64,000 nt of DNA, from the NCBI GenBank assembly GCA_045565015.1, contig JBJLGD010000033.1:1-64000 (forward strand), given 5' to 3'. The notes under the pieces are model-generated. The model saw only the letters and a program-made list of their open reading frames with translations, had not been told where the DNA came from and made no database searches. Positions 27,363 to 35,654 of this stretch are shown here, one piece after another; position 1 is the first letter of the stretch, and each line of letters begins with the position of its first letter. A program made the translations under genes and the position numbers. Source of the stretch: GCA-2697345 sp045565015. Lineage in GTDB: Bacteria > Pseudomonadota > Alphaproteobacteria > Rhodobacterales > Rhodobacteraceae.

Positions 27363-28574
27363 GTGAAAGATATTATTGTTATAGGAGCAGGACAGGCCGG
27401 TGCATCTATCTGCGCAAAACTACGGCAAACTGGCTTTAATGGAAAACTTTCACTTTTTGGGGATGAGAAGTATCTTCCTTATCAGCGTCCACCCTTATCA
27501 AAAAAGTATTTATTAGGGGAAATAGACTTAGAACGCCTGTATATAAGGCCTCAGAAATTTTATTCTGATTATGAAATAAACTTGATTCTAAATACCCGAG
27601 TGTCGGGGATTAATATCTCAGAAAAGGTAGTTTATTATGGCAATCAAAGTAGTAAGTATGATCATCTCGCCTTTACAACAGGCTCTACACCACGAAAATT
27701 ATCAAAAGAACTTACTCGTGGGTTAAAAAATATATTTTATATAAGATCTATTGATGACGTTAACCATATGGCATCACTTTTCGCTAAAGGTAAAAAAGCT
27801 CTTATTATTGGTGGGGGATATATTGGTTTAGAAGCTGCAGCCGTTTGTAGGAAACTGGAAGTGGATGTTACTTTGATTGAAATGAGTGACAGGATATTGA
27901 ATCGGGTTTCTTCCCTAGAAACAGCTGATTACTTTAGAAAAGTTCACCAAGATAACGGTGTAAGAATATTGGAAAATACTATTCTTAAATCATTTGTAGG
28001 AGATAAAGAAGTTACCGGAGCAATATTGCAGGATGGCTCAAAAGTTTCCATCGATATGGTAATTGTTGGGATTGGGATTCTACCTAACGATAATTTAGCA
28101 AGTAATGCTGGTATAAAAATCGAAAACGGGATAAAAACTAATGTTTTCGGACAAACATCAGAGGAAAATATTTGGGCAGCCGGTGATTGTGCATCCTTCT
28201 CACTAAACAAAAGTTATATACGTTTAGAGAGTGTTCAGAATGCTATTGATCAAGCTGAAGCAGTGGCTGAAAATATTTTAGGAGCTCATAAAGCTTATAA
28301 CCCCTTGCCCTGGTTTTGGTCAGATCAATATAATATAAAACTTCAGATAGCTGGTCTAAACACTGGATATGATAGAGTCATCATCAGAAATAATATTAAA
28401 GATATGGGTTTATCTCATTGGTACTTTAAGTCTGAAAAACTAATCTCAGTAGATGCAATAAACGATCCACGAAGTTATATGATTGGAAAAAGGATAATTG
28501 AAAACAATATACCAGTATCTCCAGAAATTATATCAGATATTAATTATGATCTTAAAACATTGTTGCGTTCGTGA
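27363..28574 (+). CDS. FAD-dependent NAD(P)H oxidoreductase, ferredoxin/rubredoxin reductase type
   Basis: This 403-residue flavoprotein has an FAD-binding GAGQAGASICAKL (8-20), PYQRPPLSKKYLLGE, a second dinucleotide fold IIGGGYIGLEAAAV (about 148-161) and the C-terminal FAD motif IWAAGDCASF near 277. Length and the reductase C-terminal domain match ferredoxin, rubredoxin or putidaredoxin reductases. It passes electrons from NAD(P)H to a small iron-sulfur protein, but no ferredoxin gene adjoins. The start is GTG after CAGGAGAA. The stop overlaps rsmD. Confidence 0.87.
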   Translation: MKDIIVIGAGQAGASICAKLRQTGFNGKLSLFGDEKYLPYQRPPLSKKYLLGEIDLERLYIRPQKFYSDYEINLILNTRVSGINISEKVVYYGNQSSKYDHLAFTTGSTPRKLSKELTRGLKNIFYIRSIDDVNHMASLFAKGKKALIIGGGYIGLEAAAVCRKLEVDVTLIEMSDRILNRVSSLETADYFRKVHQDNGVRILENTILKSFVGDKEVTGAILQDGSKVSIDMVIVGIGILPNDNLASNAGIKIENGIKTNVFGQTSEENIWAAGDCASFSLNKSYIRLESVQNAIDQAEAVAENILGAHKAYNPLPWFWSDQYNIKLQIAGLNTGYDRVIIRNNIKDMGLSHWYFKSEKLISVDAINDPRSYMIGKRIIENNIPVSPEIISDINYDLKTLLRS

Positions 28575-29131
28575 GAATAGTTGGCGGAAAATTAAGAGGT
28601 ATCCAACTTAGTCCCATTAAAAATGTAGGGGTTAAAACTAATCTTAGGCCTACGACAGATCGTATAAGAGAAAATATATTCAATATTATATTGGGTGGCC
28701 GCTTTGGGAACCAGCTAAAACAGAAAAGGGTTTTAGATTTATTTTCAGGAACAGGGGTATTGGGAATTGAAGCAATTTCTCGAGGCGCTGAACATGCTAC
28801 CCTCGTTGAAAAAAACCCACAGGTTTTTAAGTTAATTCAAAATAATATAGAAATCACTAATATTGCTGATCAGGTTACGCTTATAAATGCTAACGCTCTT
28901 AATCTTGGTATTTGCGAAGTAAAACCATATGATTTAGTTTTTTTAGACGCCCCTTATGAGAAAAGTCTTGGGAAAAACGCACTGGAGAAAGTTTTTTTAA
29001 ATGGCTGGCTTGCTCGAAATGCGTTGGTTGTATGGGAGGATAGTAGATCAGCTGAAGTACCAAAAAATTTAATTTATTTAGACGAAAAAAAATACGGTAA
29101 TACAGTTTTGACGTTTTTAAATGTACCGTAA
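28571..29131 (+). CDS. rsmD: 16S rRNA (guanine966-N2)-methyltransferase
   Basis: RsmD methylates G966 of 16S rRNA on the small subunit. The 186-residue protein has the N-terminal MRIVGGKLRGIQL, RPTTDRIRENIFNI, the SAM motif DLFSGTGVLGIEAISRGA (about 55-72) and motif IV as LDAPYEKS rather than the usual DPPY/DPPF. The start is GTG, overlapping the previous TGA by 3 bases (GTGA), and the end overlaps recQ by 11 bases. Confidence 0.92.
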   Translation: MRIVGGKLRGIQLSPIKNVGVKTNLRPTTDRIRENIFNIILGGRFGNQLKQKRVLDLFSGTGVLGIEAISRGAEHATLVEKNPQVFKLIQNNIEITNIADQVTLINANALNLGICEVKPYDLVFLDAPYEKSLGKNALEKVFLNGWLARNALVVWEDSRSAEVPKNLIYLDEKKYGNTVLTFLNVP

Positions 29132-31178
29132 TATACCAACCAATATGGAAAAATTACTTCTGAAATACTTTAATTTAAAATCTTTTAGGGTTGGACAAAA
29201 ACAGATAATTGAATCGATTTTAGAGGGTAAAGACGTATTTGCTGTCATGCCAACAGGATCTGGAAAGTCATTATGCTTTCAATATCCTGCTATCATTCAG
29301 GACGGTTTAACAGTAGTAATATCGCCACTTATTGCTCTGATGAACTCACAAGTTAATTATTTGAAAACACTTGGTATATCCTGTGGTGCACTCACATCAA
29401 ATACAAGTGTACAGGGTCTCGATGAAATCAGAGTAAAAATAAAAGAAAGAACGCTAAAACTCCTTTATATGGCTCCTGAACGACTGTCCAAAATTTCAAC
29501 ACAAAAACTCTTAAAAGATGGGAATACTCAGTTAATTATAGTTGATGAGGCGCATTGTGTTAGTCAGTGGGGGCATGACTTTCGGCCGAATTATCTTTTA
29601 ATAGGAAACTTAAGAAAATCTCTTAATGTTCCCTTAGCTTCTTTTACTGCGACAGCCGATACAAGAACCAAGGAAGATATAATTAATCACTTGTATAAAA
29701 CCCAGATACCCAAAACCTTTTATTTTGGTTACGACAGACCTAATTTATTCTTACGTTTTGCATTAAAAGATTCTCCCAGAGATCAAATCTTGAATTTTGT
29801 AGATGAAAACAAGAAAGAAAATGGCATTATATACTGTTCGACCCGCGCAAAAACGGAGTCTATAGCCCGAGCGATTAATAATAATGGATACAACGCTCTC
29901 GCATATCATGCAGGATTAGAAAAAAATATCCGTGATAACGTTGAGAACTTATTTAGGTCTAATGATAACTTAATTATTGTTGCAACAATAGCTTTTGGTA
30001 TGGGATTAGATAAATCAAATATTCGGTGGGTTGCCCACGCTGATTTGCCGCAAACAATTGAAGGTTATTATCAGGAAATTGGAAGAGCCGGGAGAGATAG
30101 TAAGCCAGCAAAAACGTTGACACTTTATAGCTATGAGGACATTCAACATCGACGTGACCAAATTGATGAAGGAACAGACTCGTGTGGCCAGAGGGAATTA
30201 AAACACCAAAAACTAAATTGTATAATCGGCCTAGCCGATGAAGTTTTATGTCGCCGTCAAAATCTTTTAAACTATTTTGGTGAGAAAATAAAACCATGCG
30301 GAAATTGTGATATTTGCAAAAATCCAAAAGATACTTTTAATGCTACAAAATATGTTCGCAAAGTATTAAAGCTCATAGTCCGGACCGAACAAAAACTTTC
30401 GTCATTTCAAGTTATAAATATTCTTTTTAAAAAACCTTTAAAAGATAAGCTTAATTATAATGGTAATAAAAAATCTCCTTTGACCTCTTTAAAAGTTTTG
30501 TCCGAAGCGCAATGGTTGAGTATTTTCCGACAAATGATGGGAAAAGATTTCATTCGCTCATCTTCTGTGGCAAGCGGTACTATTAAAATCACAAAAAAAG
30601 GAAATGAGTTTTTAAATACTAACCAACAAGTAGATTTCAATTTAGATTTATTTTTTAAAGAAGTACCAAAAATAAAAGTTAGAAAATTAGTTAGGGAAGA
30701 AGATCAAGCTCTCTTTTTACGTCTAAAAGCGCTTAGAAAAAATCTTGCAGAACAAAACCATACCCCTAACTATATTATTTTCAATGACTCAACATTAATC
30801 GAAATAACAGAAAAAAAACCAAGTGATCTAGATGCTCTTATCAAAGTACGCGGGATTGGACCAAAAAAATTGGAAAGATTTGGTGAGTCATTACTCAGAA
30901 CAATTAATTCAGATGTCCCAACACTTGTTCATCCAGCTCGTAAACTATTAGTAGGAAAAATATTCGCCTCTATTTATGATGAGCTTATTAAGAGCCAAAA
31001 TAAATTAGCTCGAGGTACAGACGGCTATGAGAAAAAAATAACATGTTCTCCATCACTTATTTCTCGGATATCAAAGCTTAATAATCCCACTCAAGAACAT
31101 ATTAATATTGTTTTAGGGAAAAAGCGTGCTTCTAGATTTGGAAAAGCTTTTTTTAAAATATTGAAAAAACACCAATAA
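29121..31178 (+). CDS. recQ: ATP-dependent DNA helicase RecQ
   Basis: A 3'-5' helicase of 685 residues for recombination and replication-fork repair. Motifs in order: VMPTGSGKSLCFQYPA (about 40-55), VDEAHCVSQWGHDFRP near 140, SFTATAD, STRAKTES, YHAGL, and QEIGRAGRDSKPA near 320. The zinc site is CRRQ...CGNCDIC near residues 375-400. An RQC-like region and a C-terminal HRDC domain (about 525-605) follow, with an 80-residue tail. The ATG at 29121 overlaps rsmD; ATG 29145 is an alternative. Confidence 0.94.
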   Translation: MYRNIPTNMEKLLLKYFNLKSFRVGQKQIIESILEGKDVFAVMPTGSGKSLCFQYPAIIQDGLTVVISPLIALMNSQVNYLKTLGISCGALTSNTSVQGLDEIRVKIKERTLKLLYMAPERLSKISTQKLLKDGNTQLIIVDEAHCVSQWGHDFRPNYLLIGNLRKSLNVPLASFTATADTRTKEDIINHLYKTQIPKTFYFGYDRPNLFLRFALKDSPRDQILNFVDENKKENGIIYCSTRAKTESIARAINNNGYNALAYHAGLEKNIRDNVENLFRSNDNLIIVATIAFGMGLDKSNIRWVAHADLPQTIEGYYQEIGRAGRDSKPAKTLTLYSYEDIQHRRDQIDEGTDSCGQRELKHQKLNCIIGLADEVLCRRQNLLNYFGEKIKPCGNCDICKNPKDTFNATKYVRKVLKLIVRTEQKLSSFQVINILFKKPLKDKLNYNGNKKSPLTSLKVLSEAQWLSIFRQMMGKDFIRSSSVASGTIKITKKGNEFLNTNQQVDFNLDLFFKEVPKIKVRKLVREEDQALFLRLKALRKNLAEQNHTPNYIIFNDSTLIEITEKKPSDLDALIKVRGIGPKKLERFGESLLRTINSDVPTLVHPARKLLVGKIFASIYDELIKSQNKLARGTDGYEKKITCSPSLISRISKLNNPTQEHINIVLGKKRASRFGKAFFKILKKHQ

Positions 31179-31227
31179 GAATTTATACCCATATCAAACA
31201 TAAACAAAAATAAGATAGAGGTTAAAA

Positions 31228-31989
31228 ATGATAACTGTTATTTCACCCGCAAAAAAACTAAACCTAAACTTGGTCAGTGAAGTGCAGCAAACTAACCCCA
31301 GTTTTCAAAATGAAGCTAATTATTTAGCAACTACATTACGTAAGCTTTCTGTATTAGAACAAAGAAAATTGATGTCAATTTCTGAAAAATTAGCGGAATT
31401 AAATATAAAAAGATTCCAATCTTTTAAAGTGAAACCTAACAGCGCTGAAGCACTACCTGCAGTTTTTTATTTTTCAGGGGACACATATAAAGGGCTAGAA
31501 GCTGAAACATTAGAAAATGACGAACTTGAATTTGCACAAAGTCACCTGCGAATTTTATCAGGGCTTTATGGTATTTTAAAACCATTTGACTCAATACAGC
31601 CTTACCGTCTCGAAATGGGTAGCAAATTAATTACAAAAAGGGGTAATTCTTTATACGATTTTTGGGGAGAAAAACTTAGCCTAAAGCTAAATAAACAGGC
31701 AGAAAAACTCAATACAGATACGTTAATTAATTGTGCAAGTCAGGAATACTTTAGTGCGTTAGATACTAGGGTTCTAGGACTAAAAGTAGTTACACCTGTA
31801 TTTTTAGAAAATAAAAAGAATGGTCCTAAAATTGTTAGTTTTTTTGCAAAAAGAGCTCGTGGTTCTATGGCTAGATTTATAATCCAAAATCGTTTAACAG
31901 AACCAAAATATTTAAGTGATTTTGATAGTGGTGGATATAAGTACCAGAAAGATCTCTCTAGCGAAGATAGACCTGTCTTTTTAAGATAA
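31228..31989 (+). CDS. yaaA: Peroxide stress protein YaaA (DUF328)
   Basis: This 253-residue cytoplasmic protein starts MITVISPAKKLNL and shows PAVFYFSGDTYKGLEAETL, LRILSGLYGILKPFDSIQPY, RLEMGSKL and the C-terminal ARFIIQNRL. In E. coli the homologue lowers intracellular free iron and protects DNA from Fenton damage during peroxide stress, and has a DNA-binding HhH fold. GAGG precedes the ATG by 8 bases. The convergent imuB gene ends 10 bases further on. Confidence 0.95.
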   Translation: MITVISPAKKLNLNLVSEVQQTNPSFQNEANYLATTLRKLSVLEQRKLMSISEKLAELNIKRFQSFKVKPNSAEALPAVFYFSGDTYKGLEAETLENDELEFAQSHLRILSGLYGILKPFDSIQPYRLEMGSKLITKRGNSLYDFWGEKLSLKLNKQAEKLNTDTLINCASQEYFSALDTRVLGLKVVTPVFLENKKNGPKIVSFFAKRARGSMARFIIQNRLTEPKYLSDFDSGGYKYQKDLSSEDRPVFLR

Positions 31990-31999
31990 TATTTATTTT

Positions 32000-33646
32000 T
32001 TAACCGAAGTTTCCTTGGCAAAACCATCCACCTGTCTTTACTCCTCCGTAAGCATAGTAGAGCCATAATCTTTCACCTGTTTTTGTATCAACTTTCCAGT
32101 AATCTCGAACTCCTGTCATCCAGTTCGGATCATTTAACCACCATTCTGGAGAAATTCTTTCTGGCCCAACAGCAAATATACTATCAAACCACCTACCTCT
32201 CCATTTAAATTCATTAGGGAAAAGGAAATTTCCCTTAGTTTCAATAAGTTCTGTGTTAAAGAATATATTAGGTCGAGAGATGTTTTTTGGAACCCAATCA
32301 TATGAAGGCTGAGACCACATAGCGCTCAATGTGGTAAACGCTTTTTCCGGTATATGACTATTAGCTGGATGCCAACAAGTGATCGAATCTGCACCTAACC
32401 GCAAGCTTACCCTATTAAGAAAATACTCAAAGTTTGTCTTAATTTTTTTTCTATCATTATCAAATTCTTTAACATACTGAGTTTCATAAACTGGCTCATA
32501 GACCTTTACATCTAAACGTATTAAATCAATCCCATAATCTGCGGTAATATTACTTATCTTCATACTCAAAAGAGATCTAATTTCCTCTATATCAAAGCTA
32601 GGTTGAGTTAAAAATAAATATATACTTTGTGTCGTATTATCGCTTCTAAATACCTGTAATTGTATCTTACGGGCTCCAAATCCAGCATCTTTTAATTTCT
32701 TACATAAGGCCGGTACTAATTTTTTAAGTGCTAATATGAAATCATTTTCAAGTCCTATTGGCTCTGGTAAGGTTAATCGAACTGAAAACCTGTTAATAGG
32801 TCTTTCAGGTGACACGGGTTCAGGTTCAAATCCTAATATCTGATTTAAACGATCTATCACATCACGCCCTAAACGTCGTGCCAATGCCGCGCGAGGAACT
32901 TCTATTAAATCTCTAACAAATTTAAGGCCTAATTTTCTTAGAAAAGTAACTTTATCTGAAGGTAACCTTAGTGCTTCTAACGGCAAATCAATAATATATT
33001 CCCGAGTTTTACCAGCTGGAGCTATAGCATAATTAAATAAATCTAATCTGTTTTTTCTACTTTCAAGAGAAAAGATTTTAGATTTATGGAGTTGCTTGGG
33101 TGTTTTTGCTCTAGTTGCCCTCGCTTCTTGATTAATGACATCCCCTGTATAAAAGTTTTCTAAATCATTTTCTAAGTATCTTGATAGAGCCCAAGCTGCA
33201 CCAACCGTATCAGCTATTCCAATCTGAACAGTTAGAGAAAAACTAGAAAAGTCCTCTTTTTGTTTTTTTATAATCTCTTCTTCTCCACCAAACAAATGGG
33301 AGCATCCTGTTATATCTATCAATATACCGTCTGGTAATTCCTGTCTTATCCAGGGAGAATATTTTTCCAACCAACGAGCTAATAAATTTAAAAACCTCTG
33401 ATCTTCATCTAAATCTGCAAATCTAATAATAACATCAGGACACTTGAGTATTGTATCATGCATGAGTTGACCTACAAAAAGACCTAATAATTCTGCAGTC
33501 TTATTTAAGCAGTAAACAATATCTTTGTTACCTTTTTTTATTATAATAACTACAGGTAATCCTAAGTCTATTCCCTCATTACGAACAACTCGTTCGACAG
33601 AAAGTCTTTTAAACCATAAAGATAGTATACGGCGATTAGACAACAC
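32000..33646 (-). CDS. imuB: ImuB-like Y-family DNA polymerase homologue
   Basis: A 548-residue member of the ImuB branch of Y-family polymerases: LSLWFKRLSVERV at the start, the ImuB signature DGILIDITGCSHLFGGE near 135, and the C-terminal FAVGPERISPEWW and RLWLYYAYGGVKTGGWF. The acidic catalytic residues of true Y polymerases are not evident, as expected for ImuB, which acts as the clamp-binding hub for mutagenic synthesis with ImuA and DnaE2. Neither partner is adjacent, unlike the usual imuA-imuB-dnaE2 cassette. Confidence 0.88.
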   Translation of the reverse strand: MLSNRRILSLWFKRLSVERVVRNEGIDLGLPVVIIIKKGNKDIVYCLNKTAELLGLFVGQLMHDTILKCPDVIIRFADLDEDQRFLNLLARWLEKYSPWIRQELPDGILIDITGCSHLFGGEEEIIKKQKEDFSSFSLTVQIGIADTVGAAWALSRYLENDLENFYTGDVINQEARATRAKTPKQLHKSKIFSLESRKNRLDLFNYAIAPAGKTREYIIDLPLEALRLPSDKVTFLRKLGLKFVRDLIEVPRAALARRLGRDVIDRLNQILGFEPEPVSPERPINRFSVRLTLPEPIGLENDFILALKKLVPALCKKLKDAGFGARKIQLQVFRSDNTTQSIYLFLTQPSFDIEEIRSLLSMKISNITADYGIDLIRLDVKVYEPVYETQYVKEFDNDRKKIKTNFEYFLNRVSLRLGADSITCWHPANSHIPEKAFTTLSAMWSQPSYDWVPKNISRPNIFFNTELIETKGNFLFPNEFKWRGRWFDSIFAVGPERISPEWWLNDPNWMTGVRDYWKVDTKTGERLWLYYAYGGVKTGGWFCQGNFG

Positions 33647-33732
33647 TTAATTTCCATTTGTTCTATTTTTGTTCTTTTTATGTGTCTAAAATAATATAGT
33701 CGAGTCATTTCCTAATTTTTTTAAAATTGAAA

Positions 33733-35553
33733 CTAACTTACCAATCTACTGTGCCGTTTACGTTCGTGTGGATCTAAAAATCGCTTTCGTAACCTGATAA
33801 ATTTAGGAGTGACTTCAACTAATTCATCATTATCTATATAAGCTATCGCCTGTTCTAATGACATCGTAACCGGTGTAGTTAATCTTACGGCCTCATCTGT
33901 TCCTGAGGCCCTTACATTTGTTAGTTTCTTGCCCTTAAGTGGGTTAACTTCAAGATCATTCTCACGGTTATGCTCACCAATTATCATACCTTGGTAAATC
34001 AATTCCTGCGATCCTATAAAGAACTTTCCTCGATCCTCTAAATTAAAAATTGCATAAGCAACTGAAGTACCGTTTTCCATCGAAATCAACACACCGGATC
34101 GTCTACCAGGAATAGAGCCCTTATAAGGTTCCCAATCCTTGAATACTCTATTCAACACTCCTGTTCCTCGAGTATCTGTTAAAAATTCACCTTGATAACC
34201 GATCAAACCTCTTGATGGTATATGTGCAATTATTCTGGTCTTTCCAGCTCCAGACTGACGCATTTCAATTAACTCACCTTTGCGAGAGCCAGTAATTTTT
34301 TCTATTACTACACCTGCATACTCATCATCTAAATCAATCGTGACCTCTTCAACCGGTTCTAACTTTTTACCATCAATATTTCTAAATAAAACCTGTGGGC
34401 GAGATATACTCAATTCAAAACCCTCTCGCCTCATATTTTCAATTAAAACGCCCATCTGTAATTCCCCGCGCCCAGAGACTTCAAACGCTTCACCTCCTGC
34501 TGTATCCATTACTTGAATAGCAACATTAGATTCTGCTTCCTTCATAAGTCGCTCTCGTATTACGCGTGATTGAACTTTTTTCCCATCTCTTCCGGCTAGA
34601 GGACTATCATTAATCCCAAAAGTAACTGATATAGTAGGAGGATCTATTGGTTGGGAATCTAAAGCTTTATCATCTCCTAGGGAGCATAAAGTATCAGCCA
34701 CTGTGGCCTTAGACATGCCCGATAGGGAAACTATATCACCAGCCTCAGCTACTTCTATAGGCACTTGCTTTAACCCCCGAAAAGCCATGATTTTGGTAAC
34801 TCTAAACTGCTCTATTTTTTTTCCATCTCTTGATAAAGCTTTTATAGTTTCGCCAACATTTAGAACGCCACTCTCGACCCTTCCAGTTAATACCCTTCCT
34901 ATAAAAGGATCATTCCCTAGAGTTGTAACCAACATTTTAAAACTTGATTGCCTATTTTCTATCTGTTTAGGGCTAGGAACGTGCTTAACTATTAAGTCTA
35001 AGAGTGCCGACAGGTCTTTTCTTTCTCCATCAAGTTCTAGATCAGCCCAACCAGAACGCCCCGAGGCATACATTGATGGAAAATCAAGCTGCTTCTCATC
35101 TGCCTCTAAGTTTACAAATAAATCAAAACACTCATCTAGGGCTCTATCCGGCTCAGCATCACTTTTATCTACCTTGTTTAAAACTACAATTGGTCGCAAT
35201 CTTAGCGCTAAGGCTTTTGAAGTAACAAATTTTGTCTGTGGCATTGGCCCTTCTGCAGCATCCACTAACAGAACAACACCATCAACCATACTCAAAATAC
35301 GTTCGACTTCTCCACCAAAGTCTGCGTGGCCAGGGGTATCAACAATATTTATCCGTGTCTTTTTCCATTCAACCGAAGTAGCTTTAGCTAAGATTGTTAT
35401 TCCTCGCTCTCTTTCTAAATCATTACTATCCATAGCGCGTTCAACCACGGATTGATTCTCGCGAAATGAACCTGACTGTTTCAATAATTCGTCTACAAGT
35501 GTTGTCTTGCCATGGTCAACATGGGCAATAATTGCTATATTGCGTAGGTCCAT
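33733..35553 (-). CDS. typA: Ribosome-associated GTPase TypA/BipA
   Basis: A translational GTPase of 606 residues. The G1 motif is AHVDHGKTT (about 10-18), followed by ERGITI, DTPGHADFGGEVER and NKVDKSDA (G4). EF-G-like domains III and V (GRGELQMGVLIENMRREGFE) and the BipA-specific C-terminal domain are all present. It aids 50S assembly and growth under stress. AAAGG lies 7 bases before the ATG. It follows rnr after 101 bases, which contain only a weak 5-bp hairpin. Confidence 0.97.
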   Translation of the reverse strand: MDLRNIAIIAHVDHGKTTLVDELLKQSGSFRENQSVVERAMDSNDLERERGITILAKATSVEWKKTRINIVDTPGHADFGGEVERILSMVDGVVLLVDAAEGPMPQTKFVTSKALALRLRPIVVLNKVDKSDAEPDRALDECFDLFVNLEADEKQLDFPSMYASGRSGWADLELDGERKDLSALLDLIVKHVPSPKQIENRQSSFKMLVTTLGNDPFIGRVLTGRVESGVLNVGETIKALSRDGKKIEQFRVTKIMAFRGLKQVPIEVAEAGDIVSLSGMSKATVADTLCSLGDDKALDSQPIDPPTISVTFGINDSPLAGRDGKKVQSRVIRERLMKEAESNVAIQVMDTAGGEAFEVSGRGELQMGVLIENMRREGFELSISRPQVLFRNIDGKKLEPVEEVTIDLDDEYAGVVIEKITGSRKGELIEMRQSGAGKTRIIAHIPSRGLIGYQGEFLTDTRGTGVLNRVFKDWEPYKGSIPGRRSGVLISMENGTSVAYAIFNLEDRGKFFIGSQELIYQGMIIGEHNRENDLEVNPLKGKKLTNVRASGTDEAVRLTTPVTMSLEQAIAYIDNDELVEVTPKFIRLRKRFLDPHERKRHSRLVS

Positions 35554-35654
35554 TTTTTTACCTTTAAAGAAATACTTGCTGGGCTCTAACCGAACATCTA
35601 TGGAAATGCCAGCCCTTTATTTTTAAGTTATCCTTAAAAGGGAAGCTTACTATT

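Noticed and set aside
32823..32833. GGTTCAAATCC, identical to a tRNA T-loop consensus
   Set aside because: It lies inside the well-supported imuB coding region; no acceptor, D or anticodon stems fit around it.
34703..35455. A 250-codon open frame antisense to typA
   Set aside because: Shadow of a highly conserved GTPase gene; low-complexity Ser/Thr-rich translation without motifs.
35554..35654. GGGCT...AGCCC pairing between rnr and typA as a terminator
   Set aside because: Only five pairs with a loop of about 26 bases and no U-run.
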